Of a DNA stretch of 64,000 nucleotides, positions 42,554 through 53,360 are shown piece by piece (position 1 is the first letter of the stretch; the number at the start of each line of letters is the position of its first letter). The DNA comes from Pythium myriotylum (Eukaryota; Oomycota; Peronosporomycetes; Pythiales; Pythiaceae), in the NCBI GenBank assembly GCA_023091665.1, contig JALJCQ010000024.1:744001-808000 (forward strand). The letters are read 5' to 3'. A program made the position numbers and the translations under genes. Below the pieces are notes generated by a model. That model saw nothing but the letters and a program-made list of their open reading frames with translations, was not told the DNA's origin and made no database searches.

Positions 42554-45500
42554 ATGAACGACTCGTTCGCGCGTCTCCAGCGCACGCTGCGCGCCATCGA
42601 ACGCGGTGAGCGCCTCGAGTCTGTCGATGAGCTCCTCGTGCGGCAGGTTCTGAAGCAGCCGCCGCCAAAGCCCAGCGGGAGCCTCTCGTTCGGAGCCTCG
42701 AATAACGGAGACCATGGGTCGCTGACGGCCGATTCCGTGCACGGCAGCGAGGCCTATCGCGTGCTTGTGCAGCTACGCAAGCTGAAGAAAGGAAACTCGA
42801 AGAGTGTTGCTGTGGCGGTGGATCCAGTGGAGAAGTCGGTGATTCAGAACGAGGCTCCAGCGAGAACGGATCCAACTCTCCGGGCTTCGTCGCCGACGAA
42901 ACCACGTATGTACGAGAAGATGAAGAGTGACTGCCAGGAGCAGCAGGAGGAAGATGAAGCCAAGGCCAGGCAAGAAGCTAGAATCGTGGAGGAGAACCGT
43001 CGACAAATGAGGGAGTCACTTGCCAGATCACAGGAGCTTCTGGTGAAGTCCAAGCGCGAGGTGACGATCGCGCGCGATGAAATGGACGCGCTGCTTGAAG
43101 CCTCTCAGTCCGTGCTCTCGTCCAAGTTTCTATTCGAACGTAATCTCACCGAATTTTGCCAGGAGCGGTCAATTGAGGTCATCCAGCGCGTGCTGCAGCG
43201 CTTCAAGCACCGATTTTACTCGCTTTACTACCAGAGATGGGCCGAAGCCACGCGCCAACTACGACTTGTGGAACAGAGACGAGCTGTTGGCACAATTATT
43301 CGCGTATTTCGAGGCCACCGAGCCAGAAAACTGCGCCGCTTGCTGCAAAAAGAGGCCGCCAAACTCAGGGCTCAAGCAAGGCAAGTCATCGAGCTGCGTG
43401 TCACCTACCGCCACCATCAGGCTCTCAAGATTCAGCGTGTCTGGCACCGCTTCCAGTGGAAACAGCACGAGAGAAGCCGCTTGCGGCGGAAACAGGCAGC
43501 TATCTTCCTGCAGCAGCGGTGGCGAGATCGCCGGCTGCGGAAGAATGCGTTAATCGCAGCTCTCACGAATGCGAAGGCGATCCTCGCAGCCATTCGCATC
43601 CAGAAACACGCTCGCGGCTTGCTCACTCGTCGCCGTGTCGTGCGACAGAAGCGTGAAGCGCAGCGCCGAGAGCTAGCTGTGAAGATCCTCACACGAAACA
43701 CGTCACGAGATGCCCTGGTGCGCTGGAAGCTCGAGCGCCACGGCGCGGCGTTTATTATTTCGAGGGCGATGTATCCGATGATACTTCGTGAGCGATTCAG
43801 ACGACTCACTAAACTGCTCAGGAGACAGCGAGCAGGGAGGATCATCGCATCGAACGTGGCTTATTGGTACAAGACGAGCGAGACGTTTCGGCAAAACCAA
43901 CGAGCGAACGCGATGGAGAAGATGCGTGTGCTGATGCAGCAACACCGCGCTCGACTGGAACAATCGGCTGTCATTATCCAGAAAAATATATTGCGCTGGT
44001 GGTACAGTCAGCGGTATCGTATGCAGCGAACAAGAATGAAGAAACTTGCGAGGTTGAAGCGGATCAGAGAGAAGCGGGAGCGAATTGCTCAGGCTCTCAA
44101 GGCCAAAGCAGATCGCCCAACGGCTACCCTTGTGTTGGCAAAGGCATCCGCAGGTCTAGTGGATGTGATGAAACAGGCCAGGAAGAAGGGGGCAACTCCA
44201 GAAGTGGATCTCTCACGCGACGCGGCTGCCAAAATCCAGCGAGTATATCTTCGCCATCGTCATCACGTTCGTTTTCTGTTCATTCAGTTCCGCCAGCAAG
44301 CCTGCAAGGTCGAAGATCGCGTGCGAAAGCGACGTGCAGCAGCGATTACGATCCAGAGGCATATCCGTGGGATGCTGGCTCGTTGCATTGTGCGCGTGAA
44401 GCGAGCTGAGCGGCTGCTCCGCACGTACATTGTCCAATGGAGATGGCGGCGTGCCACTCGGCGATCGCAGGCTGCCAAGCAAATCGTCCAGTGGCTCAAA
44501 CTTAAGCGAACGCAACACCTCGTGAAGCTATGGAAGGTCGAGAAACAACGACAGGTTGCCATGGCGATCCGACTGCAGCGGTGGCTACGATGGGTATTCT
44601 TCTATCGAAAGCGAGTGGCGCATCTACTCGCCGCCCTTCGCAAGGGAGAAGAAGCGCTGCTTTTCGCAAACCAGTGTCTCGTGGTTTGTACGCAGCATTT
44701 CACGGACGATCTGATCTTGCTGTCGATGCAAAATACCGCTTTTGATGAAGGAATCAAGGGGTACATCAAAGCTCAGGACCTGACAGTAGGCAAACCCAAC
44801 CAAAAACCACCGCCTCGAGCAAGATTCCCGATCATGCCGCTAGTCTTTCTCGTTGTTTGCGGATTCAAGAACCTCACGACGTACACAAGCGAGGATTTGA
44901 AGGACCTGCTATCGGCGAAGATGGAGCGATCCAAGATGGTCGCGCTTTTCAGGGCGGCGAACAAGCAAACTCCATCCGGAGGCCTGTCACCTCAGCGCAA
45001 GCAGAAGCAACTCGAGACTTTCTCAACGACAGACGTCGACTTGGTCATGGCCAAAGCGGCTGGAGCGTCTAAACGAGCGCTAACATTCTCTGAATTCGTT
45101 GAGGCAATCCGCACTCTGGCGGACATGAGGCTGACGACTGTCTCTCTGTGGTGGAGCAAATACGACGGCACGGAAGCCCGCGTGCTCGCTCTGTTGTGGC
45201 ATTTCCTGTTCCCGATTTCCGACGTAAAAACTTTGGCAACTGAGCTGTCAGCGTATGCATCCAGAGTCATTGACGCCCATGCCCGGGTCATCCAGCGTGT
45301 GTTCTTACGCAAAAGAGATCGCGCCAAGGGCCTCCTTCTTAAATTGCAAGTCGTTCAGCAACGCGAGATGGAACACAGAAAAGCAGCCATTATCAAGGTC
45401 CAGGCGAGCGTGCGTCGGCTGCTGGCTCGCAAGATCCACCGAACGAAGATCCAGGAAACGTACGAAAAGTTCATCGACCCTGATTGGGGTTTACCATACT

Positions 45501-47832
45501 GGATGAATCCCAAGACCGGATTTTCAACCTGGAACAAGCCGTGGGTTCTTGGGGACGTCGATGTGAAGAGCGAGACTGTGCCGTTCCCTTCGGCTGACAA
45601 AATACTCTCGGTCCCGTGTCAGGGCAAGAGCGACTGCAAGACCTGCAGTGACTGGTACTGCTACCCGTGCGATGAATTTTTCTGCGACGCGTGTGAGCCG
45701 ATCTTCCACAAGCAGAAAGACGGCGATCCGTCCCATGAGATGGAGCGGCTGCGGAAGTGTGGCTTGTGCAAGTTCCAAATCGCATCGCGAAAGTGTACGA
45801 GTTGTGCGGATTCCATCGCATCAACCACGAAGAAGAAAGCTTGGGACAAAACTAAGAACAGCGATCCGTCAACTGCTGAGCCGCTGGAGCAGGACATTTT
45901 GTACTGCGATGTGTGTTTTGCCTTCGTTCACCGCCGTGGGGCGCTGCAAATGCACAAGTCAGTGGCTTTGGTGGAGCTCTGCGACGACTGTCTCGACGAT
46001 GACAAGCTTCTGGATGCGGAGAAGGCCCCACTCGTGGCCAAGCCATATGCTCGAGCTGTTCAGTGGTCTTGCACTGCCGATAAGAAGCGAGTTTGCACGA
46101 GTTGCGCTTCGTTGCTCCATCCGGTCGAGGCCTGCGGCGAGCTCACACGCATTCAACTCACCACGATCCAGATGAAAGAGCGAGCTGAGTTGTTGGCGCG
46201 ACTGAAGGAAGAGCGAGAGCGGTCCGACACGGAACTCATTAAACAGCGCGAACTTCAAGTCAAGCGTGAACGAGCCTCCAAGAAGATTCAGGCCTTCTGG
46301 CGCAATAGCGCACCGTTGATTCGTGCGAGGCGCGTCACCAGAGATCTACGAGCGAAGAAAGATGCCTTGTGGAGACAACGACAGCAGGACCGCGCTGTGG
46401 AGAAGACACTCCAGTACCAACTCAAGAACGCTTTTGGGATGGCGTCGCCGTTACCTAGTGACACAATCGCGCAACGGAAATTACGAGAGATGAACGCTTT
46501 TCAGCGGCACCAAATGGGCATTAGAGCTCGTGCATTTGGCTTGTTGCTGCCCGAGTACATGCAGCTTGGCGTTCCGCTCCCGGGCATCGCTCGTGTGACA
46601 ACAGGAACAAAGTTCATGGAGTGTTCCGAGGACCTTCGGGGATGGATTCTTAACCGTCAGACGATTCGCTTGAAGAAACTGCCGTCAAAAGAAGAGCGAG
46701 AGCGAGTGAGGCGAATCCGTTCTCGGCGCCACGCGCCCTCGCTCGAGGATCGAGTGTGGCTCCACGACTTGGAGATGTGGATGCGAGACCCGACGGACAC
46801 AACTCTCGTAGACGTGGATGCCAAGCAGCGGATCACAGAACACAACGTTCCACTCGCGACTGCGTTCATGGTGGATCCCAAGGCAAAACCGTCTATCGAA
46901 GAGCCCATGACCGAAGAATTCGCGATGTTCCTCGTCGAGTTCTCGATGGACCCGACACGCGTCGTGTGGATCAGCCATTCCTTGTGGGTTCTATCTTTTG
47001 GGATCGTTTGAATTCTGGATGTTAACGGTTTCTGTGATTCAGTGCCGAGCGATTCGCCGTGTGGAGCAAGCAAAAACTGCTTGAGTACAAGGAGAAACGA
47101 CGTCTTCCTGGGGTAAAATCGGACGGAGAAGATATAAAGGCGAACGTGGTTAACGTTGCTCAAGAGGAAATCGCACCTGCACCTCCTGACGTTGACAGTG
47201 TAAACGCAGAAGAAGGAGCTGTTAACAGTGGCGAATACGGTATAGAAACCGCCGAACACGCGTGGGGGAGCTATGGTGAGTACGACTACACGAACTACTA
47301 CTCGGAGAATCCGTGGGCGGGGTCTTCATACTCTTCGAGTGTCGTCGGTTCACCGTACGGGTATGATGCGTACAATTACAACTACGCTGCGCCTACAACT
47401 GATAACACCGAGTACGAGAACAATGCCGCACCCTACGAAACCACCACTCAATCTGCGACGACGTACGATTATGCGAGTTCGCTTGTCAGCAGTGCAAACT
47501 ACTTTTACTCGGATGACGGGAACGCCGCTGCATGGGAGGCGTACTACCAAGCACATCCGGAGATGGCAGCCAGCTACGACTATTCTTTACAAGCGTACGA
47601 TCCAAACGCATCCGCTACGACTGAGTATTCACAGTATCCGTACCACGAAGCTGGTGGTCAGGACGTCACAGACTACGGTCAGTCATTCACGCAGACCAAC
47701 ACTTACTCAAGTCCCTCGTCAGTGGTGTATCCGTGGGAAGAGGTCTTCGATCCGACCACGAAGCAGGCGTACTACTACAACCACGAGACTCAAGAGACAT
47801 CCTGGGGATACCCGTACTACGCGTTCAGTTAA
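42554..47832 (+). CDS. Large IQ-motif, WW-domain and B-box-type zinc-binding protein
   Basis: CDS join(42554..46983, 47043..47832), 1739 residues. The 59-bp intron is GT-AG; splicing gives ...ISHSF then AERFAVWSKQKLLEY. Domains: coiled coil about 120-180; many IQ-type basic helices between about 220 and 720 (e.g. ALKIQRVWHRFQWK, AAKIQRVYLRHRHH), expected to bind calmodulin or light chains; an EF-hand-like stretch about 740-860; IQ motifs at about 910-970; WW domain at about 975 (WGLPYWMNPKTGFSTWNKPW); Cys-rich B-box-like region about 1022-1210 (CKTCSDWYCYPCDEFFCDAC and similar); another IQ at about 1245; a Tyr-rich low-complexity region and a second WW domain at the C-terminus (PTTKQAYYYNHETQETSWGY). 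A cytoskeletal or flagellar scaffold is plausible but inferred. A second ATG lies out of frame at 42546. Confidence 0.9.
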
Positions 47833-47944
47833 GTGTAGGAGCAGTCTTCCGTGCACCAAAAACAAAATTCAGCATCTATACAAGCGATAGCTCATCGCAT
47901 AGCGTTCTCTACCAAAGGAATCCGACTAGAAAATGTCCATATGC

Positions 47945-49082
47945 TTATCTCTTGCCGCCACGCTTGTTTGTTCGCGCCGTCTTGCTCGGGCGCTTGGCCT
48001 TGGGCGCCTTGCCGCCAGCCGCGCGGCCCTTGGTCGCCGGGCCGCCCTTGCGCATCTTGCGCGGGAAGGACGACATGTCGTTCGTGCTCTCGCGTGTGTT
48101 GCTCTTGGCGAACTTCTTGGGGCCGCCAAACCCAAACTTCTTGTTCTTGGCCTCGCGCTTGTGGTTGACGCGCGGCTTCTTGGCGTCACGGTCGTCGTCG
48201 CCGCCGCGCTTGCGCTTGCCGCCCGTGGGGGCGACCGTCTTCTTGCCAGCGACAATGTCGTCGAGCTCGCGGTCGTCGTCGTCGCGGATCGCGCCGCCCT
48301 TGTCGGCGTTGCGGCGCTTCTTCCACTCCTTGACGGCCTGCAGCGTGTCTTTCTTCTGCTGGAGACGCTCCTTGGCCTTCTCGGCTTGCAGCTACACAAC
48401 CACACACTCTTATCAGTCCCACACCTTTCGTGTCGCTCGTTGATCCCGACCCCAAGCGTACCTCCTTGGCGACCTTGCGGTGGGCCTGCGACTTCTTTCG
48501 CTCCTCGACCGCGTGGATCTTCTTCTGCTCGTAGATGAGCTTGTCCTTGACCTTGGCCATGTGCGCGTCGCTCTTGAGCATCTCGGCAAAGTAGTCCTCG
48601 GGGCGCTTGTAGGCCACGCCGAGCTTCTTGAGCTTGTCCTTGGCCACGCGCACGCTCGCGAGCGCGTTGTTGTAGAACGCGACTTCGCGCTTGAGGTCGT
48701 CGTGCACGTCCACGACTTCCACGGGGAACGCGCACGTGTCGAGCGTCTCGACCCACGCGAGCGCCTTGGTCGACGCCGCGTAGTCCTCGACCACTTTCTT
48801 GAGCGCTTCGCCGTTGTAGATGCCGCGGTTCTCGCGCTCGTTGGCCGCGAGCTTCTCTTCGGCGAGCTTTTCCTCCACGAGCCGGCGCTCGAGCTCGGCT
48901 TCCTCGTCGTCGTCGTCGTCGTCGTCGCCATTGTCGTGCTCGCTGTCGCTGTCGCTGCGCGAGGCCTCGCGACCGAGCGAGCTCACCGCGGGCGTCTCGA
49001 GGATCTCTTCCTCGGCCGCGTGCTCCGCGCGCACGAGCGAGGACACGAGCGCCGCCGACTTGCGCGCCGCCTTGCGAGCCAT
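47945..49082 (-). CDS. EBP2: rRNA-processing protein EBP2
   Basis: CDS complement(join(47945..48391, 48462..49082)), 355 residues, one 70-bp GT-AG intron. Acidic N-terminus (poly-Asp about 50-60), then the EBP2 core: WVETLDTCAF, DVHDDLKREVAFYNNAL, KRPEDYFAEMLKSDAHMAKV, followed by a coiled Lys/Arg-rich C-terminus (KKFGFGGPKKFAKSNTRES...FPRKMRKGG). EBP2/EBNA1BP2 is a nucleolar factor needed for 27S pre-rRNA processing and 60S subunit assembly. The ATG at 49082 is the first in frame. It converges with the IQ/WW gene across only 112 bp. Confidence 0.92.
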
Positions 49083-49301
49083 GGTCACCGAGGGTACTGG
49101 AAGGTGGGTCTCGTCGACTGGTGGTCAATGGTGCCGTGGGTACTGGAAAGGACAGAATAATAAATGAAAGAGTGTGTCGTTTCGCGGGATAGGATGGAAC
49201 TCACCTAAACAAGTAGATATGAAATTGATGGCGAGATGGCTGTGATGGAAAGAGGTCTCTTTTGGTTGAATAGGAGCTTGGTGGTGGTGGTGGTGGGGAG
49301 T

Positions 49302-49736
49302 TCAGGCGAGGCCGCGGATGGACCGGCTGCCTCGGGCGACGCATGGCGTGCCGCCGATGGTGAGCCCTTTGCCGCCGATGAGCTCGCCGCACGTCGGGCA
49401 GGACGCGGTCTCGAGCGGCACGCCGCAGTTGTCGACGAGGTACGGGTGGTCGCGCGAGCACACGTACCAGCAGCCGCGAGTGGCTCTCATGATCATCTGC
49501 TTTTCGGCTCTGGTGAGGTTGGAGCCAGGGCTCGGAGCGTCGAGCGGAGCCGGAGGCGTCGAGACCTACGTATCCAGCGTGAGGATCATTGGAATGCCTA
49601 CTGTAGTGACCTGGATGAGCTATACAACTCGTGGGGATGCAGTGGAACGCACCTTCTTGGTCTTGCTCGCAGACCTACGAAAGATCCCTCGCAGCCAGCC
49701 CCGCAGACTCCACTTGGTCTTGCCAGAGCTCGCCAT
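49302..49736 (-). CDS. Small stand-alone RZ-type zinc-finger protein
   Basis: CDS complement(join(49302..49565, 49653..49736)), 115 residues, one 87-bp GT-AG intron (inferred: AAG|GTGCGT ... ACGTAG|GTC). Exon 1 codes a basic N-terminus (MASSGKTKWSLRGWLRGIFR). The second exon has TRAEKQMIMRA followed by CWYVCSRDHPYLVDNCG and ETASCPTCGELIGG, matching the RZ-type zinc finger (C-x4-H-x6-8-C-x5-C-x2-C layout with HPY and IGG), known as the C-terminal module of large proteins such as RNF213 and ZNFX1. Here it is almost the whole protein. Zinc binding is strongly suggested; function unknown. Divergent from LYRM4 with about 300 bp between them. Confidence 0.75.
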
Positions 49737-50034
49737 TGTCTTCACAGCTACGATATCGTCCCCTAAATTTCCCACGTATACTGCAGACCTCGTCTCGGAT
49801 CCAGTCGCATTTCTCAACAAATTCTTCTTCTCGGTCTACTGAGGAGCTCCATGCGTTCACACGTCACAGATTTTTTATTGGAATGATGGTAAACTACCGT
49901 GAGTAACCTGCTCGCTTGCCTCGTGAAGTTTACGAGGCATGTGCAATTCATTCTGCAATTCAATCCAACGTTGGAACTGACCATCACTCTTTCATCCGTC
50001 GAAGCGTGTGGGCACGAGAAGAACCAGATCGAAA

Positions 50035-50379
50035 ATGGCGACCAAGCAAGCCGTGCTGCGCGTCTACAAGGACATGCTGCGCGACGCAGCGCGCTTCGAG
50101 GTACGTTCTCACCACCACCGCGTTCTCCGCGTCTCGCGGCGTCGATCGCGGCCTTTCTGACGCTCGACGGCGCTCTCTTCGCAGAGTTACAACTACCGCA
50201 ACTACGCGGTCCGACGCGTGCGCGAGGACTTTCGCAAGAACAAGGCGCTCGCCGTGGGCAGCGCCGAGCAGCAGAAGGCTCTGGACTTTGCTCGCGAGCA
50301 GGCCGCCGTGCTCCACCGCCAGGTCGTCGTGTCCAGGCTCTACCCGCCGACCACCAAGAGCATCATGGACCGCGTTTAA
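50035..50379 (+). CDS. LYRM4: LYR-motif protein LYRM4/ISD11
   Basis: CDS join(50035..50100, 50185..50379), 86 residues, 84-bp GT-AG intron. Sequence VLRVYKDMLRDAARFESYNY followed by RNYAVRRVREDFRKNK and VLHRQVVVSRLYPPT aligns with ISD11; the LYR-type triplet reads VYK. ISD11 forms the NFS1 cysteine desulfurase complex in mitochondria with acyl carrier protein, for Fe-S cluster synthesis. Length and exon phase fit the family. Too small and split to be found without splicing. Confidence 0.9.
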
Positions 50380-50578
50380 CACTTCGACAAACTGCTCGCT
50401 CAATACAAGTATCTCCTCCTCTCTCTATGAACGGGATCGACGGCGAGGTGGTTGTTGTTGTTGTTTTTTATGGCATTCTTCTATATAGTGTGATTCCCCG
50501 TCGGCTCGCACGGCCTCCGGTTCCTCTTACAAGCAGCGACGCACAGGTGTGGGTGGGTTCCAATAGTCGAGAGGGTAT

Positions 50579-52411
50579 TTACACAAGCGCCAGGGTCGCG
50601 ACGACCGAGAAGACAGTGGCAGCAGCGGCAGCGATCGAGTTCGACACGAGAGGAAGCGCCGCGCTCGTGCTGTTGCCACCAGAGCTGCCGGGCGTGTTGG
50701 TGTTGGACGGCGATGCAGTCGCGCCGAGCGGCGTGGCCGTCGACGACTTCTTGCCGCTGTTCGACTTGGCGCCGTTGCAGACGGGCTGGGCGGCGGCACA
50801 GGCCATCGGCTTGTTGGCCGTCGGCATGGCCTGGAGCGTGGACGAGATGTTGCTCGGGCACGTGAGCACCTCGGTACGCGTGACCGTGTAGTCCGCCATC
50901 TTGAGCGTCGGGGCCTTGGTCGAGGTGTACGCCTTCTTGAGGTTGGCGTACTCCGGGTACGGCACGAACACGCACGGCACCTTGTCGTGGTCACAGTTGT
51001 CAGGCGAGAAGTAGCCGACACCGTAGCGACCGTTGTCGGCGACCTTGGTGAGCTCTGCACGTCACAATCCAAAAGCGAGTTAGCGCCATGCTACAGAAAA
51101 GAAGCCCTCGACAGGGAACGTACTCTTGGCGACCGTGTTCGGGATCTCGGTCACGAACTCGAAGACGTTACCGCCGACGATCTCGTCGGTCATGTCCTGC
51201 TCCTCGTTCATCCACTTGGCGTCGTAGAACGCGCGCTGGTTCTCGTAGCCGTCGATCGTGTTCTTGCCGAGGTTGCAGCCGAACTCGCCGAACATGAGCG
51301 GGCGCGGGTACGCGATCTTCTTGTAGACGTTCATGAGGTTCTGGAGACCGGTCGACTGCGAGTACTGGAGATGCGTGGTCGGGTCGCACTCGACGTACGG
51401 GTTGAAGCCGAGCCACTCGGCGCGCGTGAACTCGTTCTTGTCGATCGCGCAGTCCATGTACTCGAGCCACTGCTCGCGCGGCAGGATATCGGCGAGATCG
51501 AGGCCGATGGGCACTTGGCGCAGCGTCGTGGCGCAGCTCGCGGCGTAGTTGCGCGTGTCGCGCAGCAGCGCCTTGGCGCAGGGCATGGTCTGGATGCCCG
51601 TCTTCTCGTACGTGCGCAGCAGGTTGTTTTCGTTGCCGACACTGAAGCCGAGCGTGTTGTCGTAGACGGCAAAGGCGTTGTAGACGTGCTGCATGCGGTC
51701 AAAGAGCGCGTCCGGGTAGCACTTGGGCGGCTCGAGGTCGAGGATGGCGCAGTTCTCGCAGGGCGCGGCCATGCCGATGAGCACGTAGATGCCGGCCTCG
51801 GCGCACGCGCACATGAACTTGTCGTGGGACTTGCCCGGGTCGACACTGTAGAGGCGGATCGTGTTGACGCCCAGGTCCTGCATGATGGCCACATGGGGCG
51901 CCCACACGGCCTCGTGGTCGTCCGTGAACCAGTCGTAGTTGTTGACGTTGGCGAGCTCGCCGGCGTTCGGCCGCGGGTAGTAGGCCATGCCGCGCATGCG
52001 GAACTCGGTGCCCGACTTGGAGAGGAAGAACTTGTTGCCCTTGATCACCACGGGCTCGGGCCAGCCGTCCACGGTCTTCTTGACGCTCGTCGGCAACGAC
52101 GAGCTCGAGGCCGTCGTGGACGACGTCGACGACGTCGTGGAACCGGCCGACGAGCCCGAGGCCGCCGACGGCGTCTTGGCGGCCGCCGGGGTCTTGGCCG
52201 CGGTCGCGGGCGTCGTGGTCGGCGCCGCGGCGCCCGAGCCGGAGGACGCCGTCGTCGCGGTCGCGGTTGCCGTCGTGGTCGTCGAGGCCGCCGAGACCTT
52301 GCCGGCGCCCGAGGAAGTGCCGTCGGCCGTGGAGAAGTCGACGCCCTGCACGGTCGCGAGCGCGGCGAGGGCCGTGAGCAGGAGCGCGCGCGTCGTCACG
52401 GAGAAGGCCAT
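50579..52411 (-). CDS. GH72 beta-1,3-glucanosyltransferase (Gas/Gel/Phr type), GPI-tailed
   Basis: CDS complement(join(50579..51054, 51124..52411)), 587 residues, one 69-bp GT-AG intron (exon 1 ends AAG A, exon 2 begins AG CTC). The ATG at 52411 gives the signal peptide MAFSVTTRALLLTALAALAT. A Ser/Thr/Ala-rich stalk (about 25-110) precedes the GH72 catalytic domain (about 118-430): GMAYYPRP, TIRLYSVDP, SVGNENNLL (acid/base Glu of GNEN), PLMFGEFGC (nucleophile Glu). After the intron come a Cys-containing tail and a Ser/Thr/Gly-rich stretch ending in hydrophobic IAAAAATVFSVVATLALV, a GPI signal. Known role: elongates and remodels cell-wall beta-1,3-glucan, a main oomycete wall polymer. The stalk before the catalytic domain is unusual compared with fungal Gas proteins. 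Confidence 0.92.
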
Positions 52412-53360
52412 GGTCTGCAAGGAAGAAGAGAAGAAGAAGAAAACGCTGGACGACGCTGGACGCGAGAGGTAAATGCCGGACGCTGCTGGATCACGCGGGT
52501 GTTCTCAGCGGGGAGCGGCAAATAGGGGTATGGAGCACGACGGGCGAAGGGGCTGCCGAGCAGACACGGTCAGAGGCCTCGTCCGGAGAAACAGCCGCAC
52601 GCCGGTCGTCCCCTCAGTTGCTTACAGTAGCGCTTGCCGTCCGGTTGTGGCGCTCCAGCTGCTGGACGCGAGACAGAGAATCGCCGAGTGAGTCGAGGGC
52701 TCCACATGTGCCATGGGAGCGAAAGCTCCTTGACGAGACCTGATTTAAGGGCTAGGGGTCCCCGCCGGAGCGAAAAGGCGAGGGCCGCAAAGAGGATAAA
52801 AAAGAGTTTGCGCCACCTTGCGCCGTCTTCTTCCACACCGGCACGGTTTCGCAAAAAAGGTAAACAAAACAAAAAAAAAAATGTTCCACGACGGAAGGGG
52901 TGACGAAACAAGCGTGCTGAATCAACGCAAGCGGCTGAATCGTTCCAGCTCGCTCTGTCTGAGTGAGACCTTCCAGCTTGGAGACCCGAGGTCGATGGGT
53001 GGAGGCGCAGCACCCATGTGAGAAAAACACCACACAGAGCACGATCCCGTGAGGCAGGGTCGCGGTCGCACTTCGTTCGGGGCTCCAGTCACTTGGCCAG
53101 AACTTCAAGCGCAAAGATACTTTTCCCACGCGAGGGTTCAAAATCAGTTCTTCCGGCCCTCCCCCCCGCCGAGGTCGTCGTGGAACCAAATTATCAGCGA
53201 CCCGTTGGTGGCTCCGTTCCGGTCGCCTCGTTGTCGCGGGAAGTTTGCTCACCCGTGTGTTCCTGAGTGTCGCACGAACGTTGCTACAACGCCACGACCC
53301 CCCATCCTATCGACATGGCTACACTCGCCCCCCCTCAATGGCTACACCTGCTTCTCTCTT
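52412..53360. other. Intergenic region
   Basis: About 0.95 kb between two minus-strand genes; holds the GH72 promoter and an A-rich tract near 52861-52882. No gene supported. Confidence 0.4.

Noticed and set aside
49851..49875. Short match (CACACGTCACAGATT) to the Copia LTR as a solo-LTR remnant
   Set aside because: Only about 15 bases match and the flanks differ; chance cannot be excluded.
50987..52525. 512-codon plus-strand frame over the GH72 gene
   Set aside because: Antisense shadow of a GC-rich gene; composition is repetitive Arg/Gly/Val without any domain.
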